Shown: positions 27,298 through 36,809, counted from the stretch's first letter. The stretch: DNA of 64,000 bases from Phreatobacter sp. (GCF_016793595.1 NZ_JAEULY010000009.1:186001-250000); one strand, 5' to 3'. A program made the numbers and translations. Notes: generated by a model from the sequence alone, not told the origin.

Positions 27298-28554
27298 ATG
27301 GGCCTCGAAACCACATCCCGTCCTTCGCAGACCGACACCATCGAAGTCACCCGCGACACACTGAAGCGCGTCGCCGCGGGCCTGCCCTCCCCGATGCGCG
27401 TCGCCCTCGGCTATGCGCTGAGCATCCGGCGCGGCCTGTTGACCATGCGGCTGCCGGATGGCCGCCGCCTCGTCTTTCGCGGCGCCGAACCCGGTCCCTC
27501 CGCCGACATCACCATCCATGATTTCCGCTTCGCCCGACGGCTCGTGCTCGACGGCGATATCGGCTTCGCGGAAGCCTTCATCCGGCGCGAATGGGACAGC
27601 CCCGACCCTGCCGGCTTCCTCTACTTCTTCTGCGTCAACACGGATTCGGTCCGCCATCTCACCCGCTACAACCCGCTCGCGCGGCTGATGCAGCGCTACC
27701 GCCACTGGCGCAACCGCAACACCAAGGCGCAGGCGCGGCGCAACATCGTCGCCCATTACGACCTCGGCAATGCCTTCTATCGCGCCTGGCTCGACCCCTC
27801 GATGACCTATTCCTCCGCCTATTTCGGCGCGGGTGCCGCGGACCTTCCCGCCGCCCAGCTCGCCAAATACCGGGCGCTGGCGGATCGCATCGGCCTGAAG
27901 CCCGGCGACCGCGTGCTGGAGATCGGCTGCGGCTGGGGCGGCTTCGCCGAGGTCGCCGCGAGGGAGTATGGCGCTGTCGTCACCGGGCTTACGCTCTCCG
28001 ACGAGCAGCACGCCTATGCGACGCGCCGCATGGCGGAGGCGGGCCTTGCCGACCGGGTGACCATCAAGCTGCAGGACTATCGCGACGAACGGGGCCAGTA
28101 CGACGCCGTCGCCTCGATCGAGATGTTCGAGGCCGTCGGCAGGGAATATTGGCCGGTCTTCTTCGACAAGGTGGCGGGATGCCTGAGGAGCGGCGGCCGC
28201 GCCGGGCTGCAGGTCATCACGCTCGCCGACAATCTCTGGAAGGACTACCTGCGCGAGATCGATTTCATCCGCGCCTATGTCTTTCCCGGCGGCATGCTGC
28301 CCACCGCGGCGCACCTGCGCGAGATGCCGCGGAAGGCCGGCCTCAATCTCCAGAGCGAGGAAGCCTTCGGGCAGGATTACGCGGCGACGCTGCGCATCTG
28401 GGCGGAGCGCTTCGGTGCCGTCTGGCCCGATCTGTTGCAACTCGGCTTCGACGAGCGGTTCCGGCGGCTATGGGTCTATTACCTCGCCTATTGCGAGGCG
28501 GGGTTTCGCGCCGGCACCATCGATGTCCGGCAACTCGCCTATGTACGGACCTGA
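27298..28554 (+). CDS. cfa: Cyclopropane-fatty-acyl-phospholipid synthase
   Basis: From the ATG at 27298 the protein has 418 residues. It adds a methylene bridge from SAM across cis double bonds of membrane lipids. The family landmarks are NIVAHYDLGNAFYRAWLDPS, MTYSSAYF, the SAM loop VLEIGCGWGGFAEVAAREYG and EMFEAVGREYWPVFF. The frame stays open upstream to 26905, but that part overlaps phr and is a shadow. About 200 bp upstream are available for its own promoter. Confidence 0.94.
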   Translation: MGLETTSRPSQTDTIEVTRDTLKRVAAGLPSPMRVALGYALSIRRGLLTMRLPDGRRLVFRGAEPGPSADITIHDFRFARRLVLDGDIGFAEAFIRREWDSPDPAGFLYFFCVNTDSVRHLTRYNPLARLMQRYRHWRNRNTKAQARRNIVAHYDLGNAFYRAWLDPSMTYSSAYFGAGAADLPAAQLAKYRALADRIGLKPGDRVLEIGCGWGGFAEVAAREYGAVVTGLTLSDEQHAYATRRMAEAGLADRVTIKLQDYRDERGQYDAVASIEMFEAVGREYWPVFFDKVAGCLRSGGRAGLQVITLADNLWKDYLREIDFIRAYVFPGGMLPTAAHLREMPRKAGLNLQSEEAFGQDYAATLRIWAERFGAVWPDLLQLGFDERFRRLWVYYLAYCEAGFRAGTIDVRQLAYVRT

Positions 28555-28641
28555 ACGGCCCGATCCTTCCTTCGGCGGCTTGAGCGACCGGCAGGGCTCG
28601 GCTAGCGTCGCCGGCCGGCCCTCAAGGCCGCGGAGCGCCGC

Positions 28642-29682
28642 ATGACCGTCCATTCCTCCGTCGTCGATGCGATCGGCAACACGCCGCTCGTCAAGCTGAA
28701 GCGCGCGAGCGAGGCGACCGGCTGCACCATTCTCGGCAAGGCCGAGTTCATGAACCCCGGCCAGTCGGTGAAGGACCGTGCCGCCCTGTTCCTGATCCGC
28801 GATGCCATGGCCAAGGATCTCGTGCGCGCCGGCGGCACCATCGTCGAGGGCACGGCGGGCAATACCGGCATCGGCCTCGCCATGGTCGGGCGGGCGCTCG
28901 GGCTCGAATGCGTCATCGTCATCCCCGAGACCCAGAGCCAGGAAAAGAAGGATGCGCTGCGCCAGCTCGGCGCAAGCCTGATCGAGGTGCCGGCCGCGCC
29001 TTACGTCAATCCCAACAACTACGTGAAGGTCTCCGCGCGCACGGCCGAGCGGCTGGCGAAGGAAAACCCGAACGGCGCCTTCTGGGCGAACCAGTTCGAC
29101 AATGTCGCCAACCGGCAGGCCCATATCGAGACGACGGGCCCAGAGATCTGGCGCGATACCGCCGGCAGGATCGACGGCTTCGTCTGCGCCATCGGCTCGG
29201 GCGGCACGCTGGCCGGCACGGCCATGGCGCTGAAGGAGCGGAACAGCAAGATCACCATCGGCTGTGCCGACCCCATGGGCGCGGCCATGTACGAGTGGTT
29301 CACCAACGGCCAGCTCAAATCCTCCGGCTCATCGATCACGGAGGGCATCGGTCAGGGCCGGGTGACGAAGAACATCGAGGGCGCGCCGGTCGATATCGCA
29401 TTCCAGATTCCCGACGAGGAGGCGATCCCCGTCATGTTCGACCTGCTCGACCACGAGGGCCTCTGCGTCGGCCCGTCCACCGGCATCAATGTCGCCGGTG
29501 CGATCCGGCTTGCGAAACATCTCGGCCCCGGCCACACGGTCGTGACCATCCTCTGCGACTACGGCTTCCGCTATGCCTCCAAGATCTACGATCCCGCCTT
29601 CCTGCGCTCGAAGGGCCTTTCCGTTCCGCGCTGGCTGGAGCGCAAGGCCGAGCCGCTCGTCGATCTCGTTCCGGTGACCTGA
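28642..29682 (+). CDS. cysK: Cysteine synthase A
   Basis: The 346-residue PLP enzyme makes cysteine from O-acetylserine and sulfide. The PLP lysine is K44 in NPGQSVKDRAA, the phosphate loop is GSGGTLAGT, and EGTAGNTGIG binds substrate. The length and C-terminal RYASKIYDPAFLRSKGL match the longer alphaproteobacterial form. Its stop overlaps the start of the alanyl-tRNA editing gene (TGATG), making an operon. Confidence 0.95.
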   Translation: MTVHSSVVDAIGNTPLVKLKRASEATGCTILGKAEFMNPGQSVKDRAALFLIRDAMAKDLVRAGGTIVEGTAGNTGIGLAMVGRALGLECVIVIPETQSQEKKDALRQLGASLIEVPAAPYVNPNNYVKVSARTAERLAKENPNGAFWANQFDNVANRQAHIETTGPEIWRDTAGRIDGFVCAIGSGGTLAGTAMALKERNSKITIGCADPMGAAMYEWFTNGQLKSSGSSITEGIGQGRVTKNIEGAPVDIAFQIPDEEAIPVMFDLLDHEGLCVGPSTGINVAGAIRLAKHLGPGHTVVTILCDYGFRYASKIYDPAFLRSKGLSVPRWLERKAEPLVDLVPVT

Positions 29683-30401
29683 TGGCGACCGAATTCCTGT
29701 TCCGCGACGACGCCTATCTCACCGAATGCGACGCGACCGTCACAGCCGTCACCGAGAAGGACGGGGCTATCGGCGTCGCGCTCGACCGCACCGTGTTCTA
29801 CCCGACCGGCGGCGGGCAGCCCGGCGATGTCGGCAGCCTCAGTTTCGGCGGCCAGACCGTGGCGGTGGCGACGGCAGTCTATGGCGAAACCAAGCAGGAC
29901 ATCGTTCACGTTCTGGCTCCGGGCTCCGCCGCACCCGCCGTTGGCGCGACGGCAAGAGCCATCATCGACTGGCCGGTCCGCCACAGGCGGATGCGCATGC
30001 ATACCGGTCTGCACCTGCTCTCGGTCGTCCTGCCCTTTCCGGTGACCGGCGGATCGGTCGGCACGGACGAGGGTCGGCTCGATTTCGACATTCCGGAATC
30101 CGGCCTCGACCGCGACGACATCACCGCGAAGCTGAACGACCTGATCGACAGGGACGCCGAAGTCACCGAGCGCTGGATCACCGATGCCGAGCTCGAAGCC
30201 AATCCCGGCCTCGTCAAGACCATGTCGGTGAAGCCGCCGATGGGATCGGGGCGCGTGCGCCTCGTCTCGATCGAGGGGCTGGACCTCCAGCCCTGCGGCG
30301 GCACCCATGTGAAGCGGACCGCCGAAATCGGGCGCCTCGTTGTGTCCGCGATCGAAAAGAAGGGCAAGCAGAACCGGCGCGTGCGCGTCGTGTTCGGCTA
30401 G
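29682..30401 (+). CDS. Alanyl-tRNA editing protein (AlaX type)
   Basis: The 239-residue stand-alone editing protein hydrolyses mischarged Ser- or Gly-tRNA-Ala. It carries the AlaRS editing-domain zinc motifs: HTGLHLLS (HxxxH) near residue 107, and CGGTHVKRTAEIG near 205 with Cys and His. The ATG at 29682 overlaps the cysK stop. A longer open frame upstream is a shadow of cysK. Confidence 0.92.
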   Translation: MATEFLFRDDAYLTECDATVTAVTEKDGAIGVALDRTVFYPTGGGQPGDVGSLSFGGQTVAVATAVYGETKQDIVHVLAPGSAAPAVGATARAIIDWPVRHRRMRMHTGLHLLSVVLPFPVTGGSVGTDEGRLDFDIPESGLDRDDITAKLNDLIDRDAEVTERWITDAELEANPGLVKTMSVKPPMGSGRVRLVSIEGLDLQPCGGTHVKRTAEIGRLVVSAIEKKGKQNRRVRVVFG

Positions 30402-30448
30402 AGCATTTTCAAGCGAAGTGAGCATCGGTTCGCGTTAAGAAAATGCGA
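30401..30448. repeat. Dispersed palindromic repeat of rhizobial type
   Basis: GCATTTTC at 30403-30410 pairs with GAAAATGC at 30439-30446, and an inner GCGAA/TTCGC pair lies between, forming an imperfect hairpin. It sits directly after the editing-protein stop, which it overlaps by one base. The pattern GCATTTTC-AAGCGAAGTG-TTCGCGT-GAAAATGC recalls repeats scattered through rhizobial genomes. Only one copy of this type was noticed in the window. Confidence 0.6.
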
Positions 30449-30516
30449 CAAGACAACAATTTGGGGATTCCCACCTTTTAAGGAAAGGTGGAAAACTCCG
30501 AAGGAGAACGATTGAC

Positions 30517-31377
30517 ATGACCGCCCTGCCCTCGACCTGGCTGCGCTCGACCGACTGGCTTGCCGAGCATCTCGGCTATCCCGACCTCGTCGTGCTCGAC
30601 GGCTCCTATTACCTCCCGACGCAGAAGCGCGACGCCGATGCCGAATTCCTCGCCGGCCACATTCCCGGCGCACAGCGCTTCGACATCGACGTGGTGAAGG
30701 ACAAGGACAACGACCTGCCGCACATGATGCCGGATGCCACCGCCTTCGCGGCGGCCTGCCGCAAGCTCGGCATCGGCGACGGCAAGTCGGTGCTGGTCTA
30801 TGACGGCGCCGGGCTGTTTTCGGCGCCGCGCGTCTGGTGGATGTTCCGCACCTTCGGCGTCGAGCGCGTGTTCATCCTGGATGGCGGTCTGCCCAAATGG
30901 GTCGCCGAAGGCCGCGAGGTCGAAACCGGCCCGGCCCGCCCCCGCGAGGCGCGCCATTTCACCGCCCGCCGCAACCATGGCGCGGTCGCCGACCTCGGCG
31001 ACGTCAAGAAGGCGCTCGCCAGCGGCAAAACGCAGGTGGTCGATGCCCGTTCCGCCGAGCGCTTCCGCGGCGAGGCGCCGGAGCCCCGGGCGGGCCTGAA
31101 GTCCGGCCACATGCCCGGCGCGTTCAACGTGCCTTCCTCGGCGCTGGTGGAAAACGGCCGCCTCGTCTCGCAGGAGCGCATCCGCACCGCCTTTGCCGCG
31201 GCGGGTGTCGATCTCGACAAGCCGGTGATCACCAGCTGCGGCTCGGGCGTCTCCGCCGGCATCCTCTGGCTCGGGCTCGAGGCGCTCGGCAAGCAGCCGG
31301 CGGGCCTCTACGACGGCTCGTGGAGCGAATGGGGCGCGCGCGACGACTGCCCGGTGGCGACCGGGCCAGCGAAATAG
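30517..31377 (+). CDS. sseA: 3-mercaptopyruvate sulfurtransferase
   Basis: The 286-residue protein has two rhodanese domains. The N-terminal domain is inactive, and the C-terminal one has the persulfide cysteine in the loop CGSGVSAGILWLGLEALG. The CGSGVSA loop is the mercaptopyruvate-specific form, in contrast to CRKGVTA in thiosulfate sulfurtransferases. It follows cysK and the editing-protein gene, forming a cysteine-metabolism set. A good AAGGAGAACG ribosome site precedes the ATG. Confidence 0.94.
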   Translation: MTALPSTWLRSTDWLAEHLGYPDLVVLDGSYYLPTQKRDADAEFLAGHIPGAQRFDIDVVKDKDNDLPHMMPDATAFAAACRKLGIGDGKSVLVYDGAGLFSAPRVWWMFRTFGVERVFILDGGLPKWVAEGREVETGPARPREARHFTARRNHGAVADLGDVKKALASGKTQVVDARSAERFRGEAPEPRAGLKSGHMPGAFNVPSSALVENGRLVSQERIRTAFAAAGVDLDKPVITSCGSGVSAGILWLGLEALGKQPAGLYDGSWSEWGARDDCPVATGPAK

Positions 31378-31392
31378 GCCGAAGCGCAAGCC

Positions 31393-31414
31393 CCCTCGTT
31401 TCAGGCGACGAGGG
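31393..31414. terminator. Bidirectional hairpin between sseA and the DUF1772-like gene
   Basis: CCCTCGT at 31393-31399 and ACGAGGG at 31408-31414 form a 7-bp stem with an 8-base loop at the junction of two convergent genes. It includes the last codons of the minus-strand gene. Confidence 0.45.
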
Positions 31415-31871
31415 CCACGAGCGTCAGGCCAAAAGCCGCCACACAGACAAGAACGCGCAGGCGATGCCAGGCCGCCCAGCGCGCCAGGGCTGCCGGCAGG
31501 TCTGCGGCGGGCACGGCATGCCGCGCGAAGGCGTCGTTGGCCGCCTTGAAGTAGACGAGGTAGATGACGACCAGACTGCCGGCCAGCACGGCCGCGGCGA
31601 TCGCCGCGAGGCTGCGCGGCGCGAGGCCCCCGGACTGCAAGGTGACCTGCACGGCCGCCAGCACGGCGGCCGGCGGCGCCGCCATCGTCAGCGGCGCGAA
31701 GAAGCGATAGAGCAGCGGCCCGTAGGTTGGGTGGAGTTCGTAAAACGTCTCCGCCGACAGCGTGCGCCAATAAGGCAACAGCAGCCGGTCTTCGGCCAGC
31801 AGGGCACCAGCGAGAAGACCGAGACTGGCGGCTGCGATGAACGGCAGCAGATGGCTTGCCAAACCCGTCAC
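31401..31871 (-). CDS. DUF1772-like integral membrane protein
   Basis: The 156-residue protein has four hydrophobic helices, with the conserved-looking loop LPYWRTLSAETFYELHPTYG after helix 1. This resembles the DUF1772/anthrone-oxygenase-like group of four-helix membrane proteins. Function is unknown. It is convergent with sseA and lies 23 bp upstream of the aapP stop, on the same strand as the aap operon but at its far end. Confidence 0.6.
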   Translation of the reverse strand: MTGLASHLLPFIAAASLGLLAGALLAEDRLLLPYWRTLSAETFYELHPTYGPLLYRFFAPLTMAAPPAAVLAAVQVTLQSGGLAPRSLAAIAAAVLAGSLVVIYLVYFKAANDAFARHAVPAADLPAALARWAAWHRLRVLVCVAAFGLTLVALVA

Positions 31872-31894
31872 GCGCGCTCCCGGCCTACCCCCGA

Positions 31895-32668
31895 TCAGTG
31901 CAGGATCTGGCTGAGGAACAGCTTGGTCCGCTCGTGCTGCGGGTTGGAGAAGAACGCGTTGGGCTCGTTCATCTCGATGATCTGCCCGTAATCCATGAAG
32001 ATCACGCGGTTGGCGACCTGCCGGGCGAAGCCCATTTCATGGGTGACGCAGAGCATGGTCATGCCCTCCTCCGCGAGGCCGACCATGGTGTCGAGCACTT
32101 CCTTGACCATTTCGGGATCGAGCGCCGAGGTCGGCTCGTCGAACAGCATGATCTTCGGGCTCATGCAGAGCGCACGGGCGATGGCGACGCGCTGCTGCTG
32201 ACCGCCCGAGAGCTGGCCCGGATATTTCAGCGCCTGTTCGGGAATGCGGACGCGCTTGAGATAGTGCATCGCGACCTCTTCGGCGTCCTTCTTGGGCATC
32301 TTCTTCACCCAGATCGGCGCCAGCGTGCAGTTCTCAAGGATCGTCAGGTGCGGGAACAGGTTGAAGTGCTGGAACACCATACCGACCTCGCGGCGGATGC
32401 CGTCGATGCGCTTGAGGTCGTTGGTCAGTTCCACGCCATCGACGATGATCGTGCCCTGCTGATGCTCCTCCAGCCGGTTGATGCAGCGGATCATGGTCGA
32501 CTTGCCGGAGCCGGAAGGCCCGCAGATGACGATGCGCTCGCCGCGATGGACCGAGAGGTTGATGTCCTTCAGGACATGGAACTCTCCGTACCATTTGTGC
32601 ATGCCGGAAATGCTGATCGCCACCTCGTTCGAGGTGGTCGGCATATGCGCGGGGGCTGGGCTGGCCAT
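31895..32668 (-). CDS. aapP: General L-amino acid ABC transporter, ATP-binding protein
   Basis: The 257-residue ATPase has Walker [10 protein letters not shown], the Q loop [11 protein letters not shown], the signature LSGGQQQR, Walker B IMLFDEP and the switch His in VTHEMGFA, all of the polar amino acid transporter subfamily. It energises uptake by the AapQM permease with AapJ. It is the last gene of aapJQMP. Confidence 0.95.
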   Translation of the reverse strand: MASPAPAHMPTTSNEVAISISGMHKWYGEFHVLKDINLSVHRGERIVICGPSGSGKSTMIRCINRLEEHQQGTIIVDGVELTNDLKRIDGIRREVGMVFQHFNLFPHLTILENCTLAPIWVKKMPKKDAEEVAMHYLKRVRIPEQALKYPGQLSGGQQQRVAIARALCMSPKIMLFDEPTSALDPEMVKEVLDTMVGLAEEGMTMLCVTHEMGFARQVANRVIFMDYGQIIEMNEPNAFFSNPQHERTKLFLSQILH

Positions 32669-32701
32669 GCGTGAACTCCTGGACGGTACGAGCGCTCGCT
32701 C

Positions 32702-34189
32702 TTAGCGGCGACGGCCGGTATTGAGGCGCTTCTCGACGAAGATCGAGTAGCGGGACATGAAGTAGCAGAAGGCGAAGTAGATGATGCCGGCGAAGGCGAA
32801 GCCTGTATAGAGCGTCACCGGGCTTGCCCATTGGGGATCGGTGAAACCGGCGCGCAGGCCGCCGAGCAGGTCGAAGATCGCGACGATGGAGACCAGCGTC
32901 GTGTCCTTGAACAGGCCGATAAAGGCGTTGACGATGCCGGGGATCACCAGCTTCAGCGCCTGCGGCATGACGATCAGGCCCATCATGCGCGGATAGTTAA
33001 GGCCGAGCGCCATGGCGCCCTCGAACTGGCCCTTGGGGATGGCCTGAAGGCCGCCGCGGATCGTCTCGGCCATATAGGCGCCCGAGAACAGCGAAACGCC
33101 GACCAGCACGCGCAGCATGGCGTCGGGCGAGCGCTCCAGGAACAGCGGCAGCATGTAGGTCGCGAAGAACAGCACGGTGATCAGCGGCACGCCGCGCACC
33201 AGTTCGATCATGCCGACCGACAGGAAGCGGATGATCGGCATCTTCGAGCGTCGGCCCAGGGCGAGGGCGACGCCGATCGGCAGGGCCGCGACGATGCCGG
33301 TGGTCGCCACGACGAGCGTGACCAGCAACCCGCCCCACTGGCGGGTCTCGACCACGGGAAGCGCCGGCGCGTTGAAGACGCCGAGGCGGACCAGCGCGAA
33401 GGCGACGAAGGCGACGAAGGCCGCGATGCCTCCATAGGTGAGCCAGGTATCGAGCGGCCTGTTCTCCATGACGCCGAGCGCCAGCGCCGCAATGGTGCCG
33501 AACAGGACAGCGACGGCCAGTATCTCCATGCCGCCAAGACCGAGCAGCCGCCATGCGACCACGCCGCCGACGACCATGGCGAGAGCAATGGCGCCATAGA
33601 GCATGGTCGGCTGGTTGAGCGCTTTCTCCGACAGGCTGACGAAATGGACGATCAGCAGGCCGAGGGCGGCAATGGTGCCGAGCCAGGCAATGACGCTCAG
33701 CCACGGATTGATGACCGAGCCGCCGTAGAGAAGGATGAAGGCAAGGATCGGAAAGACGCCGAAGAACAGGATGGCGTTGAGCGCCTTGCGCGGCACGGAC
33801 GGAATCAGCAGCGGCACGAGCAGCGCAAGCGCGATGATATAGGTCAGATTGACCCGCCAGCGGTGTTCGACGGGATAGAAGCCGTACATGAACTGGCCGA
33901 ATTTCGCCCAGATGAAGGGCCAGCACGCACCCACCGAGCGGCCGACCTTCTCGTCGAGGCAGGCGTCACGGTCGGCGCCGGTCCAGACCGCGCGGATGAT
34001 GGTGAAGTCGACGAAGGTCCAGATCAGCTTGTAGGCGATGTAGGCGCCGATCAGCGTCAGGACGATCTGCAACGGCGACGAGAACAGATTGGCGCGCGCC
34101 CAGCCCCAGGGGCCGACGAGGTTCGCCGGCGGCGGCGCCGGCTGGATCAGTTCGGAACGGATGAAGCTGTCGGAAGCGGTGGTGGTCAT
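32702..34189 (-). CDS. aapM: General L-amino acid ABC transporter, permease AapM, with an extra membrane segment
   Basis: The 495-residue permease matches AapM at both ends. The N-terminal region runs to about residue 157 (VPRKALNAILFFGVFPILAF), and from 276 onward it has LPVVETRQWGGLLVTLVV and the EAA-type loop AMALGLNYPRMMGLIVMPQA. Between roughly residues 158 and 270 it has about 110 extra, very hydrophobic residues, enough for three or four helices. Rhizobial AapM is about 385-430 residues as I recall. The insert includes two similar strings, LGTIAALGLLI and FGTIAALALGV. It lies 10 bp after aapQ. Confidence 0.9.
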   Translation of the reverse strand: MTTTASDSFIRSELIQPAPPPANLVGPWGWARANLFSSPLQIVLTLIGAYIAYKLIWTFVDFTIIRAVWTGADRDACLDEKVGRSVGACWPFIWAKFGQFMYGFYPVEHRWRVNLTYIIALALLVPLLIPSVPRKALNAILFFGVFPILAFILLYGGSVINPWLSVIAWLGTIAALGLLIVHFVSLSEKALNQPTMLYGAIALAMVVGGVVAWRLLGLGGMEILAVAVLFGTIAALALGVMENRPLDTWLTYGGIAAFVAFVAFALVRLGVFNAPALPVVETRQWGGLLVTLVVATTGIVAALPIGVALALGRRSKMPIIRFLSVGMIELVRGVPLITVLFFATYMLPLFLERSPDAMLRVLVGVSLFSGAYMAETIRGGLQAIPKGQFEGAMALGLNYPRMMGLIVMPQALKLVIPGIVNAFIGLFKDTTLVSIVAIFDLLGGLRAGFTDPQWASPVTLYTGFAFAGIIYFAFCYFMSRYSIFVEKRLNTGRRR

Positions 34190-34199
34190 GGCAGCGCCC

Positions 34200-35408
34200 T
34201 CACCGTTCCACCAGCGCGATGCGCTCGTTGTACCAGTTCATGAAGATCGAGGTGACGATGGAGATGGTCAGGTAACAGCCCATCCACATGGCGATGATCT
34301 CGATCGCCTGTCCGGTCTGGTTGAGGATGGTGCCGCCGACCGAGACCATGTCCGGATAGCCGATGCCCACCGCCAGCGACGAGTTCTTGGCAAGGTTCAG
34401 GTACTGGCTGGTCAGTGGCGGGATGATCACCCTGAGCGCCTGCGGAATGACGATGAGGTTGAGGATGCGGCCCTCCGCGAGGCCGAGCGAGCGGCCCGCC
34501 TCCGTCTGGCCGTGACTGACCGCCTGGATGCCGGCGCGGACGATCTCGCCGATGAAGGCGGCTGTGTAGGCGACCAGCGCGATGACCAGCGCGACGAATT
34601 CAGGGATGATCGTCATGCCGCCGGTCAGGTTGAAGCGCCCCTGTTCGGCATAGTTGAACGAGATCGGCATGCCCGTCGCGAGATAGGCGAGGATCGGCAG
34701 GCCGATGATGATGCCCCACATGGCCGGCACGACCGGAAACTGCTCGCCGGTCTCGGCCTGCCGCTTGTAGGCCCAGGAGCGAACCACGAAGGCCGCGACG
34801 ATGCCGAGGACCAGCGCCACGCCGATCCACACCGCACCGGCCTCGAAGACCGGGCGCGGCGCGGTGATGCCGCGCTGGTTGGCGAAGAACAGCCCGAACA
34901 GCGAATAGGAATTGCGCGGGGCCGGCATGGCCGCGAGCACCGCGAGATACCAGAACAGGATCTGGAACAGCAGCGGCAGGTTGCGGATGATCTCGACGTA
35001 CCAGTAGGCGATCTTGGAGATCACCCAGTTGGGCGAGAGGCGCGCCACGCCGACGGCGAAGCCGAGGATCGTCGCGAGGAAAATACCGACAACGGCGACG
35101 AGCAGCGTGTTCAGGAGGCCGATGACGAAGGCCCGGCCGTAGGACATCGATTCCGCCCAGGGGATGAGCGTCTGCGAGATGCCGAAGCCGGCCGTCTGGT
35201 CGAGGAAGCCGAATCCCGCGGCGATGCGCTGGTTGGTCAGGTTGGTGACGGCGTTGGAGATGGCCGTGTAGATCACGAAGATCAGCAGGGCGAGCGCCAG
35301 AGCCTGAAAGATCAGGCTGCGAACCTTCGGATCGTTGAAAAACGCCACTTTGGGCGCAACGTCCCCGCGCGCGGGCAACGTGCCGTCCGTCATGTCAGCC
35401 ATCCCCAT
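34200..35408 (-). CDS. aapQ: General L-amino acid ABC transporter, permease AapQ
   Basis: The 402-residue permease has the HisMQ-type transport domain. The stretch EIIRNLPLLFQILFWY follows the first conserved helices, and the EAA loop EAGRSLGLAEGRILNLIVIP is near the C-terminus. It forms the membrane channel with AapM. It lies between aapJ and aapM in the expected order. Confidence 0.94.
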   Translation of the reverse strand: MGMADMTDGTLPARGDVAPKVAFFNDPKVRSLIFQALALALLIFVIYTAISNAVTNLTNQRIAAGFGFLDQTAGFGISQTLIPWAESMSYGRAFVIGLLNTLLVAVVGIFLATILGFAVGVARLSPNWVISKIAYWYVEIIRNLPLLFQILFWYLAVLAAMPAPRNSYSLFGLFFANQRGITAPRPVFEAGAVWIGVALVLGIVAAFVVRSWAYKRQAETGEQFPVVPAMWGIIIGLPILAYLATGMPISFNYAEQGRFNLTGGMTIIPEFVALVIALVAYTAAFIGEIVRAGIQAVSHGQTEAGRSLGLAEGRILNLIVIPQALRVIIPPLTSQYLNLAKNSSLAVGIGYPDMVSVGGTILNQTGQAIEIIAMWMGCYLTISIVTSIFMNWYNERIALVER

Positions 35409-35477
35409 CTCTGGCCCGGCGAGAGGCTCTTCTCGTTCCCTTTTGGGGCGGAGAGCCAGTTCTTCACCGAATGCACG

Positions 35478-35500
35478 TCCCGGATCGTGGACCCGGGACG
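35478..35500 (-). terminator. Stem-loop between aapJ and aapQ
   Basis: GTCCCGG (35478-35484) and CCGGGAC (35494-35500) form a 7-bp GC stem with a 9-base loop in the 131-bp gap. Such stem-loops often stabilise the binding-protein transcript or reduce read-through into the permease genes. Confidence 0.45.
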
Positions 35501-35539
35501 CGCGTCATGTCCAGTCGTTTTCGCAGTCGCGAACAGCGA

Positions 35540-36571
35540 TTAGCGGATCGGCGGCGCGTATTGCAGGCCGCCCTTGTTCCACAGCGCGTTCAGGCCGCGG
35601 GAGATGCCGAGACGGGTGGTCGGGCCGACATTGCGGTCGAAGACCTCGGCATAATTGCCGACATGGCGGACGATGCGCACCACCCAGTCCTTGGTCAGGC
35701 CGAGCGCCTCGCCGTTATTGCCCTCGATGCCGAGCACGCGGCGAATCTCCGGATTGGTCGACTGCAGCATCTGGTCGAGATTGGCCTTGCTGATGTTCAG
35801 CTCCTCGGCCGTGATCATGGCGAAATGGGTCCACTTGACGATGTCCATCCACTGGTCGTCGCCATGGCGGACCGCCGGTCCGAGCGGCTCCTTGGAGATG
35901 ATCTCCGGCAGGACCATGTGATCGTCCGGGCGCTGCAGCTTGACGCGCTCGGCATAGAGGCCCGAGGCGTCCGTGGTGAACACGTCGCAGCGGCCGGCGT
36001 CATAGGCCTTCACGGTCTCGTCGGCCGTGGCGAACACGACCGGCTCGTACTTCAGGTTGTTGGCGCGGAAGAAGTCCGCGACGTTCAGCTCGGTGGTCGT
36101 GCCGGTCTGCACGCAGACGGAGGCGCCGGAAAGCTCGCGGGCGCTCTTCACGTTGAGCGACTTGCGGACCATGAAGCCCTGGCCGTCATAGTAGTTGACG
36201 ACCGAGAAGTTCAGGCCCAGCGAGGTGTCGCGCTGCAGCGTCCAGGTCGTGTTGCGCGACAGCACGTCGATCTCGCCGGACTGAAGCGCCGTGAAGCGGT
36301 CCTTGGCCGACAGCGGCGAGAAGCGGACCTTCGAGGGATCGTTGAACACGGCGGCGGCGAGCGCGCGGCAGAAATCGACGTCCATGCCGGTCCAGTTGCC
36401 AGCGCTGTCGGGCATCGAGAAGCCGGCGAGCCCCTGCGTCACGCCGCACTGGATGAAGCCCTTGGCCTGGATGTTCTGCAATGTCGTCCGGCCCGGCGTC
36501 TGCGCCAGCGCCATGGTGGCGCCAAAGCTCATCGCCGCGCCGAGGGCGATGGTAGATACGATCCGTTTCAT
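35540..36571 (-). CDS. aapJ: General L-amino acid ABC transporter, periplasmic binding protein
   Basis: From the ATG at 36571 the protein has 343 residues, with a signal peptide cut after GATMALA. The mature part fits AapJ: IQCGVTQGLAGFSMPDSAGN, GMDVDFCRALAAAVF, and the hinge-region DRFTALQSGEIDVLSRNTTW. It binds a wide range of L-amino acids. The open frame extends upstream to 36901 as a shadow of metC. Divergent metC starts 238 bp away, so this gap holds both promoters. Confidence 0.94.
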   Translation of the reverse strand: MKRIVSTIALGAAMSFGATMALAQTPGRTTLQNIQAKGFIQCGVTQGLAGFSMPDSAGNWTGMDVDFCRALAAAVFNDPSKVRFSPLSAKDRFTALQSGEIDVLSRNTTWTLQRDTSLGLNFSVVNYYDGQGFMVRKSLNVKSARELSGASVCVQTGTTTELNVADFFRANNLKYEPVVFATADETVKAYDAGRCDVFTTDASGLYAERVKLQRPDDHMVLPEIISKEPLGPAVRHGDDQWMDIVKWTHFAMITAEELNISKANLDQMLQSTNPEIRRVLGIEGNNGEALGLTKDWVVRIVRHVGNYAEVFDRNVGPTTRLGISRGLNALWNKGGLQYAPPIR

Positions 36572-36809
36572 GGTGGCAGCCTTTCCCACTCTGTCTGTTG
36601 CAGTCGGCGGCGACTGTTGATTCAGTCGCGCGGCGTGTCGTGCGGCTGACGGCCGTTCCCCTGATTTCAGGGCCGTCAGACCCCGCATATCTGCATCACA
36701 GGCCATCTCCAAGCGGGGGTCAAGGGCTTGACGCCTTCCCATCCGGCCGGGGAAATGACGTCCCTTCCCGGCCATGGCGGCCACACCTTCCGCAGTCTCG
36801 AGGCATTTC
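36572..36809. promoter_or_regulatory. Divergent promoter region, aapJ and metC
   Basis: The 238-bp gap must serve both the aapJQMP operon and metC. No NtrC, MetR or Lrp-type site could be recognised by eye. Confidence 0.4.

Noticed and set aside
32831-35543. Long plus-strand frames opposite aapM and aapQ, rich in Asp, Arg, His and Gln
   Set aside because: These are what hydrophobic membrane-protein codons give on the opposite strand.
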